Made by a program: the position numbers and the translations under genes. Source: Syncephalastrum monosporum B8922 (taxonomy: Eukaryota > Mucoromycota > Mucoromycetes > Mucorales > Syncephalastraceae). From it: DNA of 64,000 bases. Numbering within the stretch: position 1 is the first letter of the stretch; the number at the start of each line of letters is the position of its first letter. Below, piece after piece: positions 11,260-22,130 of the stretch. The stretch lies in contig JNEN01001260.1 of assembly GCA_000697355.1 (NCBI GenBank), forward strand, positions 372,001-436,000, in the 5' to 3' direction. The notes under the pieces are model-generated. The model did no database searches and was not told where the DNA came from. It saw nothing but the letters and a program-made list of their open reading frames with translations.

Positions 11260-13403
11260 TCATTCCTTGCGATTGATGAATCTTTCCACAAGGTATCTCC
11301 TCTGAATCTTGCCAAAGCTATATGAAGTGAAATGTATATAACGAGTAAGATCGAAGCTAAAATCATGAGTTGCTTTTTTTATACGTACCTGGTTCTCGGG
11401 AATGAATCGACAAGGTAGACGCCGCCGCGCAGGCGACGCGAATCGACAACTTGGCTGTCCACATATTCGCGGATTTCCTCCTTGAGTTGTTCAGCGTCTT
11501 CAGGGTTTGTGTATTCTTCCTTTACAGAGACAAATGCTGTTACAAGCTCAGTTGCTTCTTCTTTGGAGTAAACGCCGATGACAGCACAGTCAGAAATTTT
11601 AGGATGTTTAATCTGAAATAACATTTGTTAAATGAAAAGAATTCGTCACCAGTATCAGGCACTTACCAGAACTTCCTCAATGTCTCTCGGGTAAAGCTAA
11701 AGAATAGATGTTTGGTAAATACAATATGTCAATCGTGGATGGTCTTATTGTGCCCTTACATGATGCAGGTGATATTTAATCATATCCTTGTTGCGGCCCA
11801 TGAAGTAATAGAGACCATTTTCGTCTACTCGGAAAAGATCGCCCGAGTGAATGAATCCTTCCTCATCAATGGTAGCCTTGGTTGCCTCGGGGTTGTTGTA
11901 ATAGCCCTGTACAGTACACATCAATAAAAGTTTGATTTGTTTAGGCTGACATACCAAGCAAACTGTAGGGGCTTTGATGCAAAGCTCACCAACTTCACCC
12001 TGTGTGACCTCTGTCCATTACAATAACAGCATCAATGTCTTGTATCACATTAATGGCCCATATAATCCTACCATTTCCCTCACTATCGATGATTTTGCCC
12101 ATGCATCGAGCACCGAGGCGACCTAAGCTACCTGTTTAAGAAGCGATTGTAAGTTAAGTGCTGATTAGTGCAATATTTGAGAATATAACTGACCAACAAT
12201 GGAGGCCTCCCAGCTGGGACTGACCATTCCCAAAGCCTCAGTCATGCCGTAGCAATTCATCAGCTTAATGCCGAGACGTTTCTCGAGAGCTTGAATTATA
12301 CTGAGGTCTGTCATTGCACCGCCACACGTGAGCACTTTTATGCTTGAGAGATCGTAGTTATCCACCCAAGGCTCTTTCGCCAATGTGTTCGCAATCCATC
12401 TATCGTAGACAGCCGTCAGCTTTGTGTGAAGTGCTTCTTTGCAGGAATATCTACTTACGGTTGGCATACGGTGGTCTGGATCTTGTACCGCTGTATGACA
12501 TCACAAATTTTACGGACATCGACAGTCTCACCAAGGTGGACAATGTAATGTGGAATAAACGCATAAAGCGAAAGATGCATGGCAACAGCGAGTTGACTGC
12601 CGTGATGGAACTCGGTGTAGGCCATGGCTCTTAAACCCGAGGGCAGCCATTTGCCAAAGGTGAGAGCGCCAACCATGTTGCGCTGCGAAATCATGACGGC
12701 CTTCTTTGTGCCGGTCGTTCCTGAGGTGAAGTAAAGATAAGCGGTGGTCTTGGCAAGCTCCTCAGGCGTGTAACGAACAGGTTGCGCAGGCTCAATATCG
12801 ATCTCTCGCAGCATGGCGTCAATTTCATCAAAGGTGATTACGGGGTTCGGAACACCAGCCAAAGAAGCGGCAGCTTCGGCTTTACCGCGCAGCACTTTAT
12901 CCGAAATCACTAGCTTTGCCTTCACCAAAGATAGGTTCTTGCTAATATCTTCTGCTGGGAAGTTGTGGTCGACGGCTGAGCCAATGGCACCTGAAATAAT
13001 AAAATTGCACAGCCAGTGTTACACGAAAGGCTTTTTTTTGTTTTTTATTTTATTTTCTTCTTACCGATGGTAACAGCAGCGTGAAGGGCCACAGGATAAT
13101 CGATCTCAAGAAAGCACGTTAGCTTAAAAGTATTTTGAGCTGTGAGTACCATATACTTACCGTATTTTGAGCGCAAACGACGAGAACATCACCTCGCTGC
13201 AGTCCGTACTTTTGCTGGAAAAGGCTACCGAGTTTCAGCATACGGTGGCGGAACGAAGCAAGCGTATAGAACCGCGAGCTGTCCTCGGCATCGATCAAGA
13301 GCGGCATATGAGCATTCTCGTCAGCGTCTTTGCGTTCAAAAAGCAATTCATAAATGGATAGATTGGGCAGAGGATCAACGATAATGTCAGAAACAGCTAC
13401 CAT
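11260..13403 (-). CDS. AMP-forming acyl-CoA ligase / 4CL-like protein A (531 aa, ten exons)
   Basis: ANL-superfamily enzyme expected to adenylate a carboxylic acid and transfer it to CoA; the substrate is unknown. Exons on the minus strand are 13403-13161, 13104-13065, 12990-12459, 12399-12194, 12131-12072, 12010-11955, 11906-11760, 11696-11667, 11612-11389 and 11317-11260. Motifs in order: the P-loop YLYFTSGTTGTKKAV (about residue 180), GMTEALG, the nucleotide-binding SGDLFRVDENG and GRNKDMIK, and the catalytic lysine in PRTSFGKI (about K516). No C-terminal peroxisomal SKL-type tripeptide is present (it ends RKE), nor a signal peptide. ATG 13403 aligns with the start of the paralogue at 58332. 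The PLP aminotransferase gene is divergent, about 1.07 kb away. It differs from the paralogue by three extra introns. Confidence 0.9.
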
Positions 13404-14475
13404 ATTGGTTACTATTTTGCCTGTTGTGGAGAGAAAGACGGGAAAGGGCAAATGGTTGAGTGGGGTATAAATAATCTAATCGTATCATATCTTCATCGGC
13501 CAGGAGTAACTGATTTGCCGACGAAATGAGCTGTGCATGAGCCGCATCCAGGGTGTGTTTCAGTCCACCTTGCACACTGCCGCCACTTCGTTCCGAAAAT
13601 TTAACCTTGCGCGCGGATACAGTTCGTGTCAAGTACAACATCCATTTAATACCGCTGCAGAAATTTTGATTGATGCAAATATACTTACAGACTCGACACC
13701 ACCCGGAGACGTTGCCCGACTAGACTCCTCGTGCTGCTTCTCTTTTAAAGGCGGTGGATGGTATATACGCGCGATTCAGACGATAGAAGTGCTGGGAATG
13801 CACTGCTTTGGCTGTGCATTTAACGCAATGAGAAAGAAACAAATACAAAGAGGCATCGAAAAGCCATACTCGGCCTTGGATGAGCTCTTCGGATCAAGCA
13901 AATGCGCCAAAGTCAAACTGGTAGCGTGGGAAATCGGCTGGCGGCGCTGCTCAGCTGTATCTACGTGAATAGCAATATTAAGGAATATGCTGCTCCTGTG
14001 GTACGTAGAAGACCCGGTTTTGACAGTCGCAGCTTTTTTTTTTTTTTTGCTCCTTTTTTTCTACCTTTCTCGAATATCCCTCTCACGCGAGGCCAGTCTG
14101 TGCGTACATGCAACCAAACCCTTTTGTTTTCCTATAAGGATACAGGAACAGATAGCGTTTCTATACTTAACAAACGCAATAGGATATGTAAAGATGGAGA
14201 AGTCCTGTGTACGTGGTACTGAGAAATGGGGAATAGCAATCTTATAGTTCAATGCATAAGCACTTGTCAGGTGTAAGCGATTGGGCGAAAAGGGATCCCA
14301 TAATATGGCTCTCTTCAAAGTGAGTGCAAGCACGGATGGTATGGCAGAACAACAGATAAAGACGGATCAGATGGGTCGATGAGGAGGATCAGAATTCAAT
14401 CTCCTCTTCGACAACAGGTACAAGGTCCAATCCAACCAGAATCGAAAAAAAAAACTCACTTCTTTAAATCTTGAC
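13404..14475. other. Divergent intergenic region with a possible small exon
   Basis: 1.07 kb shared upstream region of ligase A (-) and the aminotransferase (+). A plus-strand frame from 13537 begins with about 30 residues that have no acidic residue and several Arg/Lys and hydroxylated residues, resembling a mitochondrial presequence. I could not join it convincingly to further exons. A T run lies at about 14034-14049. Confidence 0.4.
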
Positions 14476-15722
14476 ATGGCGCCCCAAAAACCCGAAGTGT
14501 GGGATTCAAAGACTCAGACCTTCCATGGCGGCCAAGAGCATCGCTTCATCGACAACTTTCTCGAGGACTTTAGTGTTACGACGAACTATCTTGGCACTCC
14601 TAAGCCCGCCCTCGTAGCTGCTCGTGAAGCTGTGAGTTCAACAATATTTTGTGTTCATTCATGACTCGAGAATCTCATGCAACAGAAACAGATGGGCGAC
14701 ATCCACCATTATCCTGCTGCCAACCAGGAGCCGGCCAAAACGAGCCTCGCACAATTTTTGTGGGGTGGTGACTATGCTGAGCATCATCCGCGTCTGTTGC
14801 TGGGGAACGGTGCTTCAGAGCTGATTGATTTGGTGGTCCGTCGCTCCCTTAAGGAGTGGGCCGACCGTGGCGTCTCGCAGCCGACATGGAAGGGTGGTCC
14901 TTGGAATGTGCAGGTATGATTTACTTTAGTGCGAGGTACAAGCGATCTGATCATACTTTTTTTCTAATCCAGTACCGTGAATATCAGCGAAGTTCGGAGA
15001 CGAATGGATACACGATCTTAGATCCCCACGCCAAGGAGCGTGCTCATATGGTCTGTATCGTGAACCCGTGCAATCCAACTGGCGAATACTTTGATCAGCC
15101 CACGCTCCAGCAATGGCTCGCTGACAATGTCGAGGCCGGCGGAACCATCATCGTCGACGAATCGATGCAGCCCTGGCACTCAAAGGACTTCCGTCACGAT
15201 TCCTTAATATCAGCCCATGCTTTCATGCAAAAAATGTGGCAGGAACATCAAGTGTCAGTCTACGTCATGCATTCGTGGACCAAGATCTGGTCCTGCACCG
15301 GCCTTCGTGTGGGCTCTGTCATTTGTCCGACAGGTGAGCACTGCGAGGCACTGCGCAAGATTCAAGTGCCGTGGTCTGTCAACGGTCCGGCCCTCAAGTT
15401 TGTCGAGACGGTGGTTCAAGACGACGCTTATCTCGAGGAGACCTGGCGCGAGACCACACGCCTGCGTGCCTTCCTAGTGGATCAACTGCATGCATTGAAC
15501 CCATCTTGGGTCAGTCATGGCAAACCGTTTCTAAGCTGGGTTTGGCTGGATATGCAGGATGAGGAGACAGCTTCCAAGGCTATTGACTTGGCCCGTGCTG
15601 CTGGTGTCCCCGTTCGCAGCGGCAAGCCTGGTTACAACTGCCCTACTTTTGTCCGTGTAGCGGTTCGTAAAGAAGCCGAGATGACTCATCTTCTGCAGGC
15701 CTGGAAAACGCTCTCTGCCTGA
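14476..15722 (+). CDS. PLP-dependent class I/II aminotransferase (377 aa, three exons)
   Basis: Fold-type I PLP enzyme, cytosolic by lack of targeting signals. Exons are 14476-14631, 14686-14913 and 14973-15722, all phase 0. Visible motifs are GNGASELIDLVVR (cofactor phosphate pocket), NPCNPTGEYF (about residues 159-168), the cofactor-binding Asp in VDESMQPW (about D190), and the Schiff-base lysine in SWTKIWSCTGLRVG (about K232) with its downstream G-R-G signature. The overall pattern is closest to histidinol-phosphate aminotransferase/CobD-like enzymes. The family covers many substrates, so a histidine-pathway role is only a guess. At 377 aa it is a normal length. It is divergent from ligase A. 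Confidence 0.88.
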
Positions 15723-16173
15723 TCTACCTACTTTCTATGATCCTGTTACGTCCTATTACCTTGACTTGTACTTTAATCATGACCAATCCTTCCCTTGCTC
15801 TTTTTCTTCATGATACCAAAAGTTAAAAAAAGAACACATCATAATCTAACGTAAAAACGATGCCAGTGAGGATGCCTGGAAAAGGCGGATTTTTCCAATT
15901 TTGAAGAAAGAGGGTATCGATAACTTTGGGTGGAGGGGGCCTATTGAAGGATTTTCCTTGGTATGGCAGTAATAGTAGCGAGGGGAGAGAAGAGAAGAGT
16001 GGTTGATGTGTATGTATGTTTGTGAGTGCCTGTCTGCCTATGTATTTGTGCATGTGTGTGCGTGTGTGCGTGTGTGCGTGTGTGCGGGTGTGGGAAGAGA
16101 AGAAAGGCAGAGAAGAGGTATACAATGCAAGGGAAAATGCTAGAAGAAAGGAAGAGAGAGGAATAGAGAAATG
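15723..16173. other. Convergent intergenic region with GT-rich repeat
   Basis: 450 bp between the 3' ends of the aminotransferase gene (+) and the small acidic protein gene (-). It contains the GTGTGC microsatellite at 16053-16092 and purine-rich sequence. No gene is seen. Confidence 0.6.
16053..16092 (+). repeat. GTGTGC-type microsatellite
   Basis: About 40 nt of alternating GT with interspersed C (TGTGTGCG units repeated), in the convergent intergenic region. Such purine-pyrimidine alternation can adopt Z-DNA and tends to vary in length between strains. Confidence 0.85.
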
Positions 16174-16746
16174 CTAATGATGTGATGGATCTTTCTGTTG
16201 CTCCAGGACAAGTGCAGTGGATTTGCTGGAGGATATGCGGATCATGGATACAGCGTCTGCCAGATCGCTTGCAGTCTTGTTGCATAAGGATCGTGTCTTT
16301 GTGCGTCCAACCGGTCGATTCTTCTTACGTATTGCTCCTTCTTGTTGCCTCCGTAGTAGCTTGTCGAGCGCATGAGCATGTTGCCACGACATTTTATCAA
16401 TTACACTAGCAGACGGAGGCGAAGCTGCAGCTGCTTTGGTATGCGGTGCTATGCAACTGTTGCCACCTGTTTCGTTACCATCGTTGGGCTGCACCACCAT
16501 TTGCAATGATCGGGTCAATTGCTCTGCAAAGACGGCCTCCAGCATGGAAGGTTCTTGCGGCGAGGGTGGTGGGGCTGAAACAACATAAAAGTCGTCGTCT
16601 TCGTCGTCATGACTAGTCGCTTCGCTGTTATCGCTCGCTCCATCTGCTGAATCTTCAAGCTCGAAAGTCGAGTATCGTCGATCCGAAGATGCATTTACTG
16701 CATAGTCTGGATCCGTGTTCCCATCATTGAACACGGCGTAATCCAT
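16174..16746 (-). CDS. Hypothetical acidic, mostly disordered protein (190 aa)
   Basis: Single-exon frame beginning MDYAVFNDGNTDPDYAV. The first half is acidic and Ser/Asp-rich (HDDEDDDFY, PPPSPQEPS). The second half is basic (LLRRQQEGAIRKKNRPVGRTK), with a possible helix around KMSWQHAHALDKLLRRQQ. I recognise no domain. I chose ATG 16746 because it follows a CT-rich stretch like those before other starts here. The frame is open 21 codons further upstream, but that part is low-complexity Phe/Leu translated from the tract. It lies 117 bp downstream of the PRP38B-like stop on the same strand. A joint transcript with an upstream exon cannot be excluded, because GTCTTT could act as a weak donor near 16820. 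Confidence 0.5.
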   Translation of the reverse strand: MDYAVFNDGNTDPDYAVNASSDRRYSTFELEDSADGASDNSEATSHDDEDDDFYVVSAPPPSPQEPSMLEAVFAEQLTRSLQMVVQPNDGNETGGNSCIAPHTKAAAASPPSASVIDKMSWQHAHALDKLLRRQQEGAIRKKNRPVGRTKTRSLCNKTASDLADAVSMIRISSSKSTALVLEQQKDPSHH

Positions 16747-16844
16747 CAGCTGCTCGAGAGACAAGAGTAAAGTGAAAAACAAGTGGAAAAAAAAAGAGAA
16801 GCTGCACAAGAAAAGACCTGTTTCAAACAGCGGCAGATGAAATC

Positions 16845-16850
16845 TTTATT
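16845..16850 (-). terminator. Poly(A) signal AATAAA of the PRP38B-like gene
   Basis: Minus-strand AATAAA starts 14 nt after the stop codon of the PRP38B-like gene, as expected for a very short 3' UTR. It supports ending that gene before the small acidic protein gene starts. Confidence 0.45.
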
Positions 16851-16863
16851 GTTGGCTGGCAGT

Positions 16864-18151
16864 TCAGCGTCGGCGGTCTCGCGAATCAAAACCTCTCTCT
16901 CTTCTTCTGTCTTCCCTGTCAGAGTATCGGCTGCCCCTGTCCCTCGATCGGGACCGGTAGCTTCTGTGTCTGTCATCACGGCCTCGGTCGCGCTCATAAT
17001 ACCTGTCCTCGTCGTCGTGGCGAGACCGACGCGGCGATCGATCATCCCTGTAACGGCTCCGTCTCTCGTAATCATCGAATTCGTCATAACCTCCTCTATC
17101 TCGGCTTCTACGTCGTGGGCTGCGGGACCGGTCACGACGGCGGTATCCACTATCTTCCTCCTCTTGTCTTGAAGGTAAAATAAGTGTATGAGCTTCCGCG
17201 GCTACTTTGTGTCACCCAGAGTGGAAGTAGTTGGACTTACCCACGCGAGCCTCTCTTGTCTTGTTTCATTTCTCGGTCATAGTCTTGTAGCTTTTTCTCG
17301 AGATCTCGAGCAATGGGTACAGGAATACGGGGGAGCATTGTTCCTTGGAACTTTTGCTCCGTCAGGAGCATGCGGCATAGTTTCCCGATTGTCCTAATGA
17401 GAAGGAGGATATGTTATACAATGATACGCATGGTCACACTAAAACACATACGATTTGACGGGCTTTGCACCACCCACAAGCTCGATCTCCTCATCGTCTT
17501 CTAGATAATACTGAAACCAGTCCCATAGCTGTGCAGGGGCTAATGCGTAACGCAGATACAGGAATCCAATGGCACGAATGTAGCTAAATACAGTGGATCA
17601 GTCAGAGGCTCACACCTCATCTTTGAACGGCGTACTTACGGTGAATCAGGATGGTCAACCAAGTTCTCCATTTGCTTCACCGTCAGACGGAGCGTCCAGA
17701 ACTTAAACAAGCAGCAGAACGCAGTAGAAGGCACGGTTCCTTTGATGAACGGTGCTATATGGAAGAAAAGATCATACAGTGAGCCAATGGGCTTCCCAGA
17801 CGGTTTATTTCTTACCTAAATTCCAGACTGCACCAACCCAGAGTGAAGAGTGCACAACGTGTCAGTCCGTATCCAGAAGATGCTTCCTTCCCCTTTTTCG
17901 ACAAACCTTACACCGAAAAAGGAGTCTACAATGCAGTACCTTCGTTGTAAATCTCATCGACCACTTCGTGAAAGGTCTTCTTGTCACTAAAATGTTACGC
18001 GTCAAAATGCCTGCTCATAAAAAGAATGACAAAGTGCTTACTAGAGTGATTTAAAGTAGGGAGATGCCAAAATGTTTTGGTAAAGTATTTGATTCAAGTT
18101 CATGGTGGTCTCATTGCCCCATGTTTCGAGTTTGTTGGACTGTTTACTCAT
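16864..18151 (-). CDS. PRP38B-like pre-mRNA splicing factor with RS tail (290 aa, seven exons)
   Basis: Nuclear spliceosomal protein of the PRP38 family, which acts in spliceosome activation. Exons on the minus strand are 18151-18042, 17986-17940, 17827-17816, 17754-17640, 17583-17452, 17393-17241 and 17167-16864. The PRP38 domain starts at WGNETTMNLNQILYQNIL and runs through FHEVVDEIY, PFIKGTVPSTAFCCLFK, LTVKQMENLVDHPDSPYIRAIGFLYLRY, LWDWFQYYLEDDEEI and MLPRIPVPI, all family hallmarks. The last ~100 residues are an RS/RD-rich tail (RDRSRSPRRRSRDRG), typical of metazoan PRPF38B rather than yeast Prp38. A 12-nt microexon (TCTGGAATTTAG) encodes V-W-N-L plus one base and restores the loop seen in homologues. 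The start gives MSKQSNKLETWGNE, close to the family motif LxxWGNE. Confidence 0.92.
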
Positions 18152-20628
18152 GTTGCAGAGAAAGAATAAGGAAGAAGAATGGAATTGTTGTCTCTTTTCA
18201 TTCGAGGCCCGCTCCCATGATTACCATAAGCGGCATACACCTATGCCTGTCTTCCTTTTTGCACTGCATAGCACCTGCCTTGTCATGGATATAGCTTCAA
18301 TACAGCCTAAGATATATTCATTATGAACTGATTTAAAGGCGCTGCCGTAACTCACCTCAATGGCATCAGAAGCCGAAGTGCGATAAAGATAGACGACCAT
18401 TCTATGTAATAAAGCATGTCTGTCTCGCAAGTGACTTTTGCTTACACCAAGCAAAGTGGCCGTCGTTCTGCTATCAGGTCATATACTGCAACCAGTATAC
18501 TCCCTGTTGTTGATCTCTTTTCGACCGATATGAGTGAGATTGAGTTTTTCTCTTTGCGAGTGCCATTCAACAGATATACAGAATGCAGATAAGACTCTTA
18601 ATATCTGATACTACGTCCACAGAGCACATATCCCAGCAGCACTCTTTTCAGAAAACATTCTATCCCTATCACTAAACGTGTGCCACGTGATAGAAAAGTG
18701 GGCCAATGATTTTTTTGAAACGCAAAAAATTACCTGACGTCGATCCTTGTCGAGGTTTTCTTTTCCTGTGTTCTTTTTCCATTGGCAGACACGGTTCAGG
18801 TAGTCGCATGAAAGCCCACCGATAAAAGTTCGCTTCACAGAGGATGCAGTTTTCTCCCACTCTGTTTTCTTTTTCTTTGTTCTCTCCAAGGTCTTTTCGA
18901 CAAGTACTATCATACAGGATGATGGCGAGAAGCGTGAACTAACAAAGCAATATAGATAGTCCAAATTCTCCTCAAGTCTCTCTGCTAAGGTTGCCCGCCC
19001 GAACTTATCAGAGTGCACAGAAGTGATTTACCGTCAAGAGGTACGCCCAGACATCAATTACCTCCTTCCGATACATACCTAGCTTGCTGTCGTCTTTCTC
19101 TTCTCTTTTCCCACTCTTCCTGCGCTCTTCGTCCTCTCCGCTTGCTCTTCTCCGTCCTTCTTCTGGTTTGTATTTCTCAAGCCTAGGCGGTCGGTGTCCG
19201 ATAACGCCGTTATTAGCTAGGTCGCCCGCCCACTAGGGATTTCTAAGAGATATATGAAACTGTGACTCAAAGATTCTATTCAGATACAAGTGAGGCAGTG
19301 GCCACGCACCGTGAGCGCGTAACGACGACCCCGACTCTGGCCGCTTAGATATGTAGAAAGGGTGAAGTAGAGTCCATGAGAACCTATTTACGGAACGAAT
19401 TCCCACCGGCTAGCTTTACACGCAACGCCTAGTAGCTCTGGAGGCACTTAATCTACTTTTGCTTTAAATATTTCAGTAGCCAGCCATATGGTTACATAAC
19501 CAGATATGACTTCCGTACGCATCACACATCTAGGTGTCCATCTTCATGGTACACGGGAAACTGTTTACAAATATAGCTGGACGACAGACTCCCAAAACTC
19601 TATTGCCTAAACTGATTCTTGTGGCCATTGCATGTGACGTAGCAAGACAGCTCTACTTTGTGCAATGGGTTTCTTGAACTTTGTTTTCAGAGAAGTACGT
19701 CGTGGCACACGTAGTAAATAGGTGTGCCATTATGGTACGAACGCGTCCCTTATGCTGCTTCACATGCTTCCTGAAAGAAACTGTAACTGTATCCGTCCTA
19801 AAACATTTACTCCGCGGCTTATGTAAGTATACCCCTACTAGGGATATAGGATAAATAACAGGAATCTGCCAACCAGTTTTTATTTACTTGCTAATGCCTA
19901 TGTTCTTCAGGTACATACGGTATATTTATCCATAGATGTAGTCGCGGACCGTAAGTCCATTTGGCACACACCGTAGTTGATGCTTCAGATTCGTTTTTAT
20001 TTACAAACCAGACAAGGGACAATTTCTCGACAAACTTTTAGATCATGTATTCGAATACATGCTAGCTTCGAATTTTGTGCTAATTTCGCCGTTTTGTGAC
20101 AATGTGGCCGTTATGCATGGACAGGGGCTGACCTCCTGTAGGCTACCAAGCCATTTTAAAGAGGACGGCGGTTTTAAGCAGGGTCGGGGAAATGTTCCAG
20201 AAATGCGTCATTCATCAGCCAGGTTTACGATCCTTTTATCTGAGCTAACAAATAAGCGCGATTTACGTGCATGGAGTATCTTTAGGGACCATCGGACTTT
20301 GTGCCACTGACAACTCATCTTTTGCCTCTCTTCTTACTCTCCAGACATAGGAAGACAACGGACATGATGTGCACCTTTACTATGCTATACTAGCTCAAGT
20401 ATTTTTGATAAGAAGAGTCCAGTGCGCTTCATTAAATTTGAAACGTCATCTTATTCGAATGTATGCGGGGAAAGATAACTTACCGACGAAGGTGCCCTAC
20501 ACTAAATGCCAAATGGGGTAATTAGTTTGAAAGCCAGTTTGGAAAAAAAGCCCGGTTGGTCCGCATGCTCTCCACGTTTCATATATAACCTGCCTGTCTG
20601 TTTGTTACTTTTTCCAAAATTTGCAATC
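18152..20628. other. Gene-poor region, one weak gene candidate
   Basis: About 2.5 kb between the PRP38B-like gene and the dehydrogenase gene. Stops are frequent on both strands. The only coding-like signal is the minus-strand pair of exons at 18920-19232, listed separately. No transposon terminal repeats or reverse-transcriptase motifs are seen. A TATATAA box at about 20581-20587 serves the dehydrogenase gene. Confidence 0.5.
18920..19232 (-). CDS. Possible exons of an unknown charged protein (partial)
   Basis: Two minus-strand exons join in frame. Exon 19232-19079 lies between a CTAG acceptor and a GTATGT donor and encodes GDLANNGVIGHRPPRLEKYK followed by a Glu/Arg/Lys-rich run. After a 94-nt intron, an exon from 18984 encodes AERLEENLDYLY. 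Both phases agree (1 nt + 2 nt). An upstream short exon ending RRYALT at about 19310 is also phase-compatible. I could not find a secure start or end, so the limits are approximate. Composition (RS/KE-rich, PPRLEKYKP) hints at an RNA- or nuclear-associated protein, but no family is recognised. It could be a decayed gene. Confidence 0.3.
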
Positions 20629-22130
20629 ATGGCTCTTCCTGACGGCGAAACGAATCAGTGTGTTGTTCTGCGCAAGCCCCTCGATATTGCCCTGGTAATA
20701 TTCAACTACTATAACCTCCACAATTCATGCAAATTAAGAAGGGTTTGTATAGGAAAATCGTCCTCTCCCTAAGCTTGGCCATGGTGGTACGTCAGCATAC
20801 ATAGACTAAAGAGCTTACTGCTGACAACATGCCCATACGATTACATAGATGTCTTGATTAATGTCAAGGCTACGGGTATATGTGGCTCAGACGTGCACTA
20901 CTGGCTTCATGGCGGTATTGGCAGCTTTTCGCTGAAGAAGCCTATGGGTAAGTTGTACTGGGGAGGAAGGCCTCACACCTGTATGATTACGTTTATATTG
21001 ACGAGTGGACGCGTTTTAGTCCTCGGCCATGAGAGTGCTGGTATCATCACTGCTGTGGGGGAGGGTGTTCATGACCTCAAGGTCGGCGACCACGTGGCTA
21101 TTGAGCCCGGCGTGGCTTGTCGTAAATGCTTCCAGTGCAAGAGCGGCCGCTACAACTTGTGTCCTGAGATGTCTTTGTAAGCTGACAGTGTACGCCCAAG
21201 AGAACAGACTTTAACGCCTTGTGTACCTTTAGCGCCGCCACGCCACCGATCGACGGCACTCTGTGTAACTTTTACAAGCACCCTGCTGATTTTTGCTTCA
21301 AGTGAGTGGGACAAGAGACCCTTTATCTGTATGTGTACTTATGCGTTATCGTAGGCTGCCTGACCATATCTCGCTTGAGGAGGGTGCCTTGGTTGAACCT
21401 CTGTCGGTGGGCATCCATGCTTCTCGCCGGGGTAACGTCGGAGCTGGCGACCGTGTTATCATCTTTGGTGCTGGTCCTGTCGGTCTCCTCTGTGCCGCGG
21501 CTGCCAAAGCAGCTGGTGCTGGCCACGTTACAATCACGGATCTGGTGCCTGCGCGCTTGGAGTTCGCGAAGACCTATTACACCGATTCACAAGTTTTACT
21601 TCAGCGTCCTCAACCGGGTGAGCCAAACATGGAGTATGCTCAACGCATGACCAAAGCGATCCTGGAGACTGAGGAATTGGCTGATTGTGTGATTGACTGC
21701 TCGGGCGCTGAGACCTGTGTCCAGATGTCTGTGTTTGTGAGTATAAAAAAAAAAGGACCAGGATAAATGTAAAAGTTTGGCTAATGCATGTGCCATTTTT
21801 TTTAGCTATGCAAGAACGGTGGTTCCGTGGTATTGGTCGGTATGGGCTCCTCTGTTCAGTCAATCCCCATTTCAGAGGTCTCTGCGCGTGAAGTGGATAT
21901 CAAGGGCATTTTCCGTTACTGCAACGTAAGCAATCATTAACAAATTGGACCATCGCATATACTTAAATACATTCTAGACATACGGCACTGCTGTCCGCAT
22001 GCTTGCATCAGGCGCCATTGATGTGAAGCCCCTGATCACACACTCATATCCTCTTCAAGATGCTGTCAAAGCTTTTGAACACGTAAAGGAAGGCCGTGAT
22101 GGCGCCATCAAGGTCCAGATCGTCGGATAA
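20629..22130 (+). CDS. Zinc-dependent sorbitol/xylitol (polyol) dehydrogenase (359 aa, eight exons)
   Basis: Cytosolic medium-chain dehydrogenase oxidising polyols such as sorbitol or xylitol with NAD+. Exons are 20629-20694, 20753-20786, 20849-20947, 21020-21176, 21233-21301, 21355-21736, 21806-21925 and 21978-22130. Catalytic-zinc ligands appear as C45 in TGICGSDVHYW and H70-E71 in VLGHESAG. Four structural-zinc cysteines lie at about 100, 103, 106 and 114 (CRKCFQCKSGRYNLC). The Rossmann motif GAGPVGLLCAAAAKAAGA is followed by ITDL, whose Asp favours NAD+ over NADP+. Length matches the family (350-360 aa). A TATA box sits about 45 bp before the ATG, and AATAAA lies at 22390-22395. Sorbitol, xylitol and L-arabinitol dehydrogenases cannot be told apart from motifs alone. 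Confidence 0.93.

Noticed and set aside
13387..13641. Minus-strand 84-codon frame upstream of ligase A as an extra first exon
   Set aside because: Its junction to ligase A is not needed: ATG 13403 matches the paralogue's start and the frames differ.
11260..15722. Ligase A plus PLP aminotransferase as a secondary-metabolite cluster
   Set aside because: No NRPS, PKS, terpene synthase, transporter or pathway regulator is nearby, and the neighbours are housekeeping genes.
16746..17150. 134-codon minus-strand frame overlapping the PRP38B RS tail
   Set aside because: It is the frame-shifted shadow of the RS-repeat coding sequence; the RS frame is supported by splice phase and homology.
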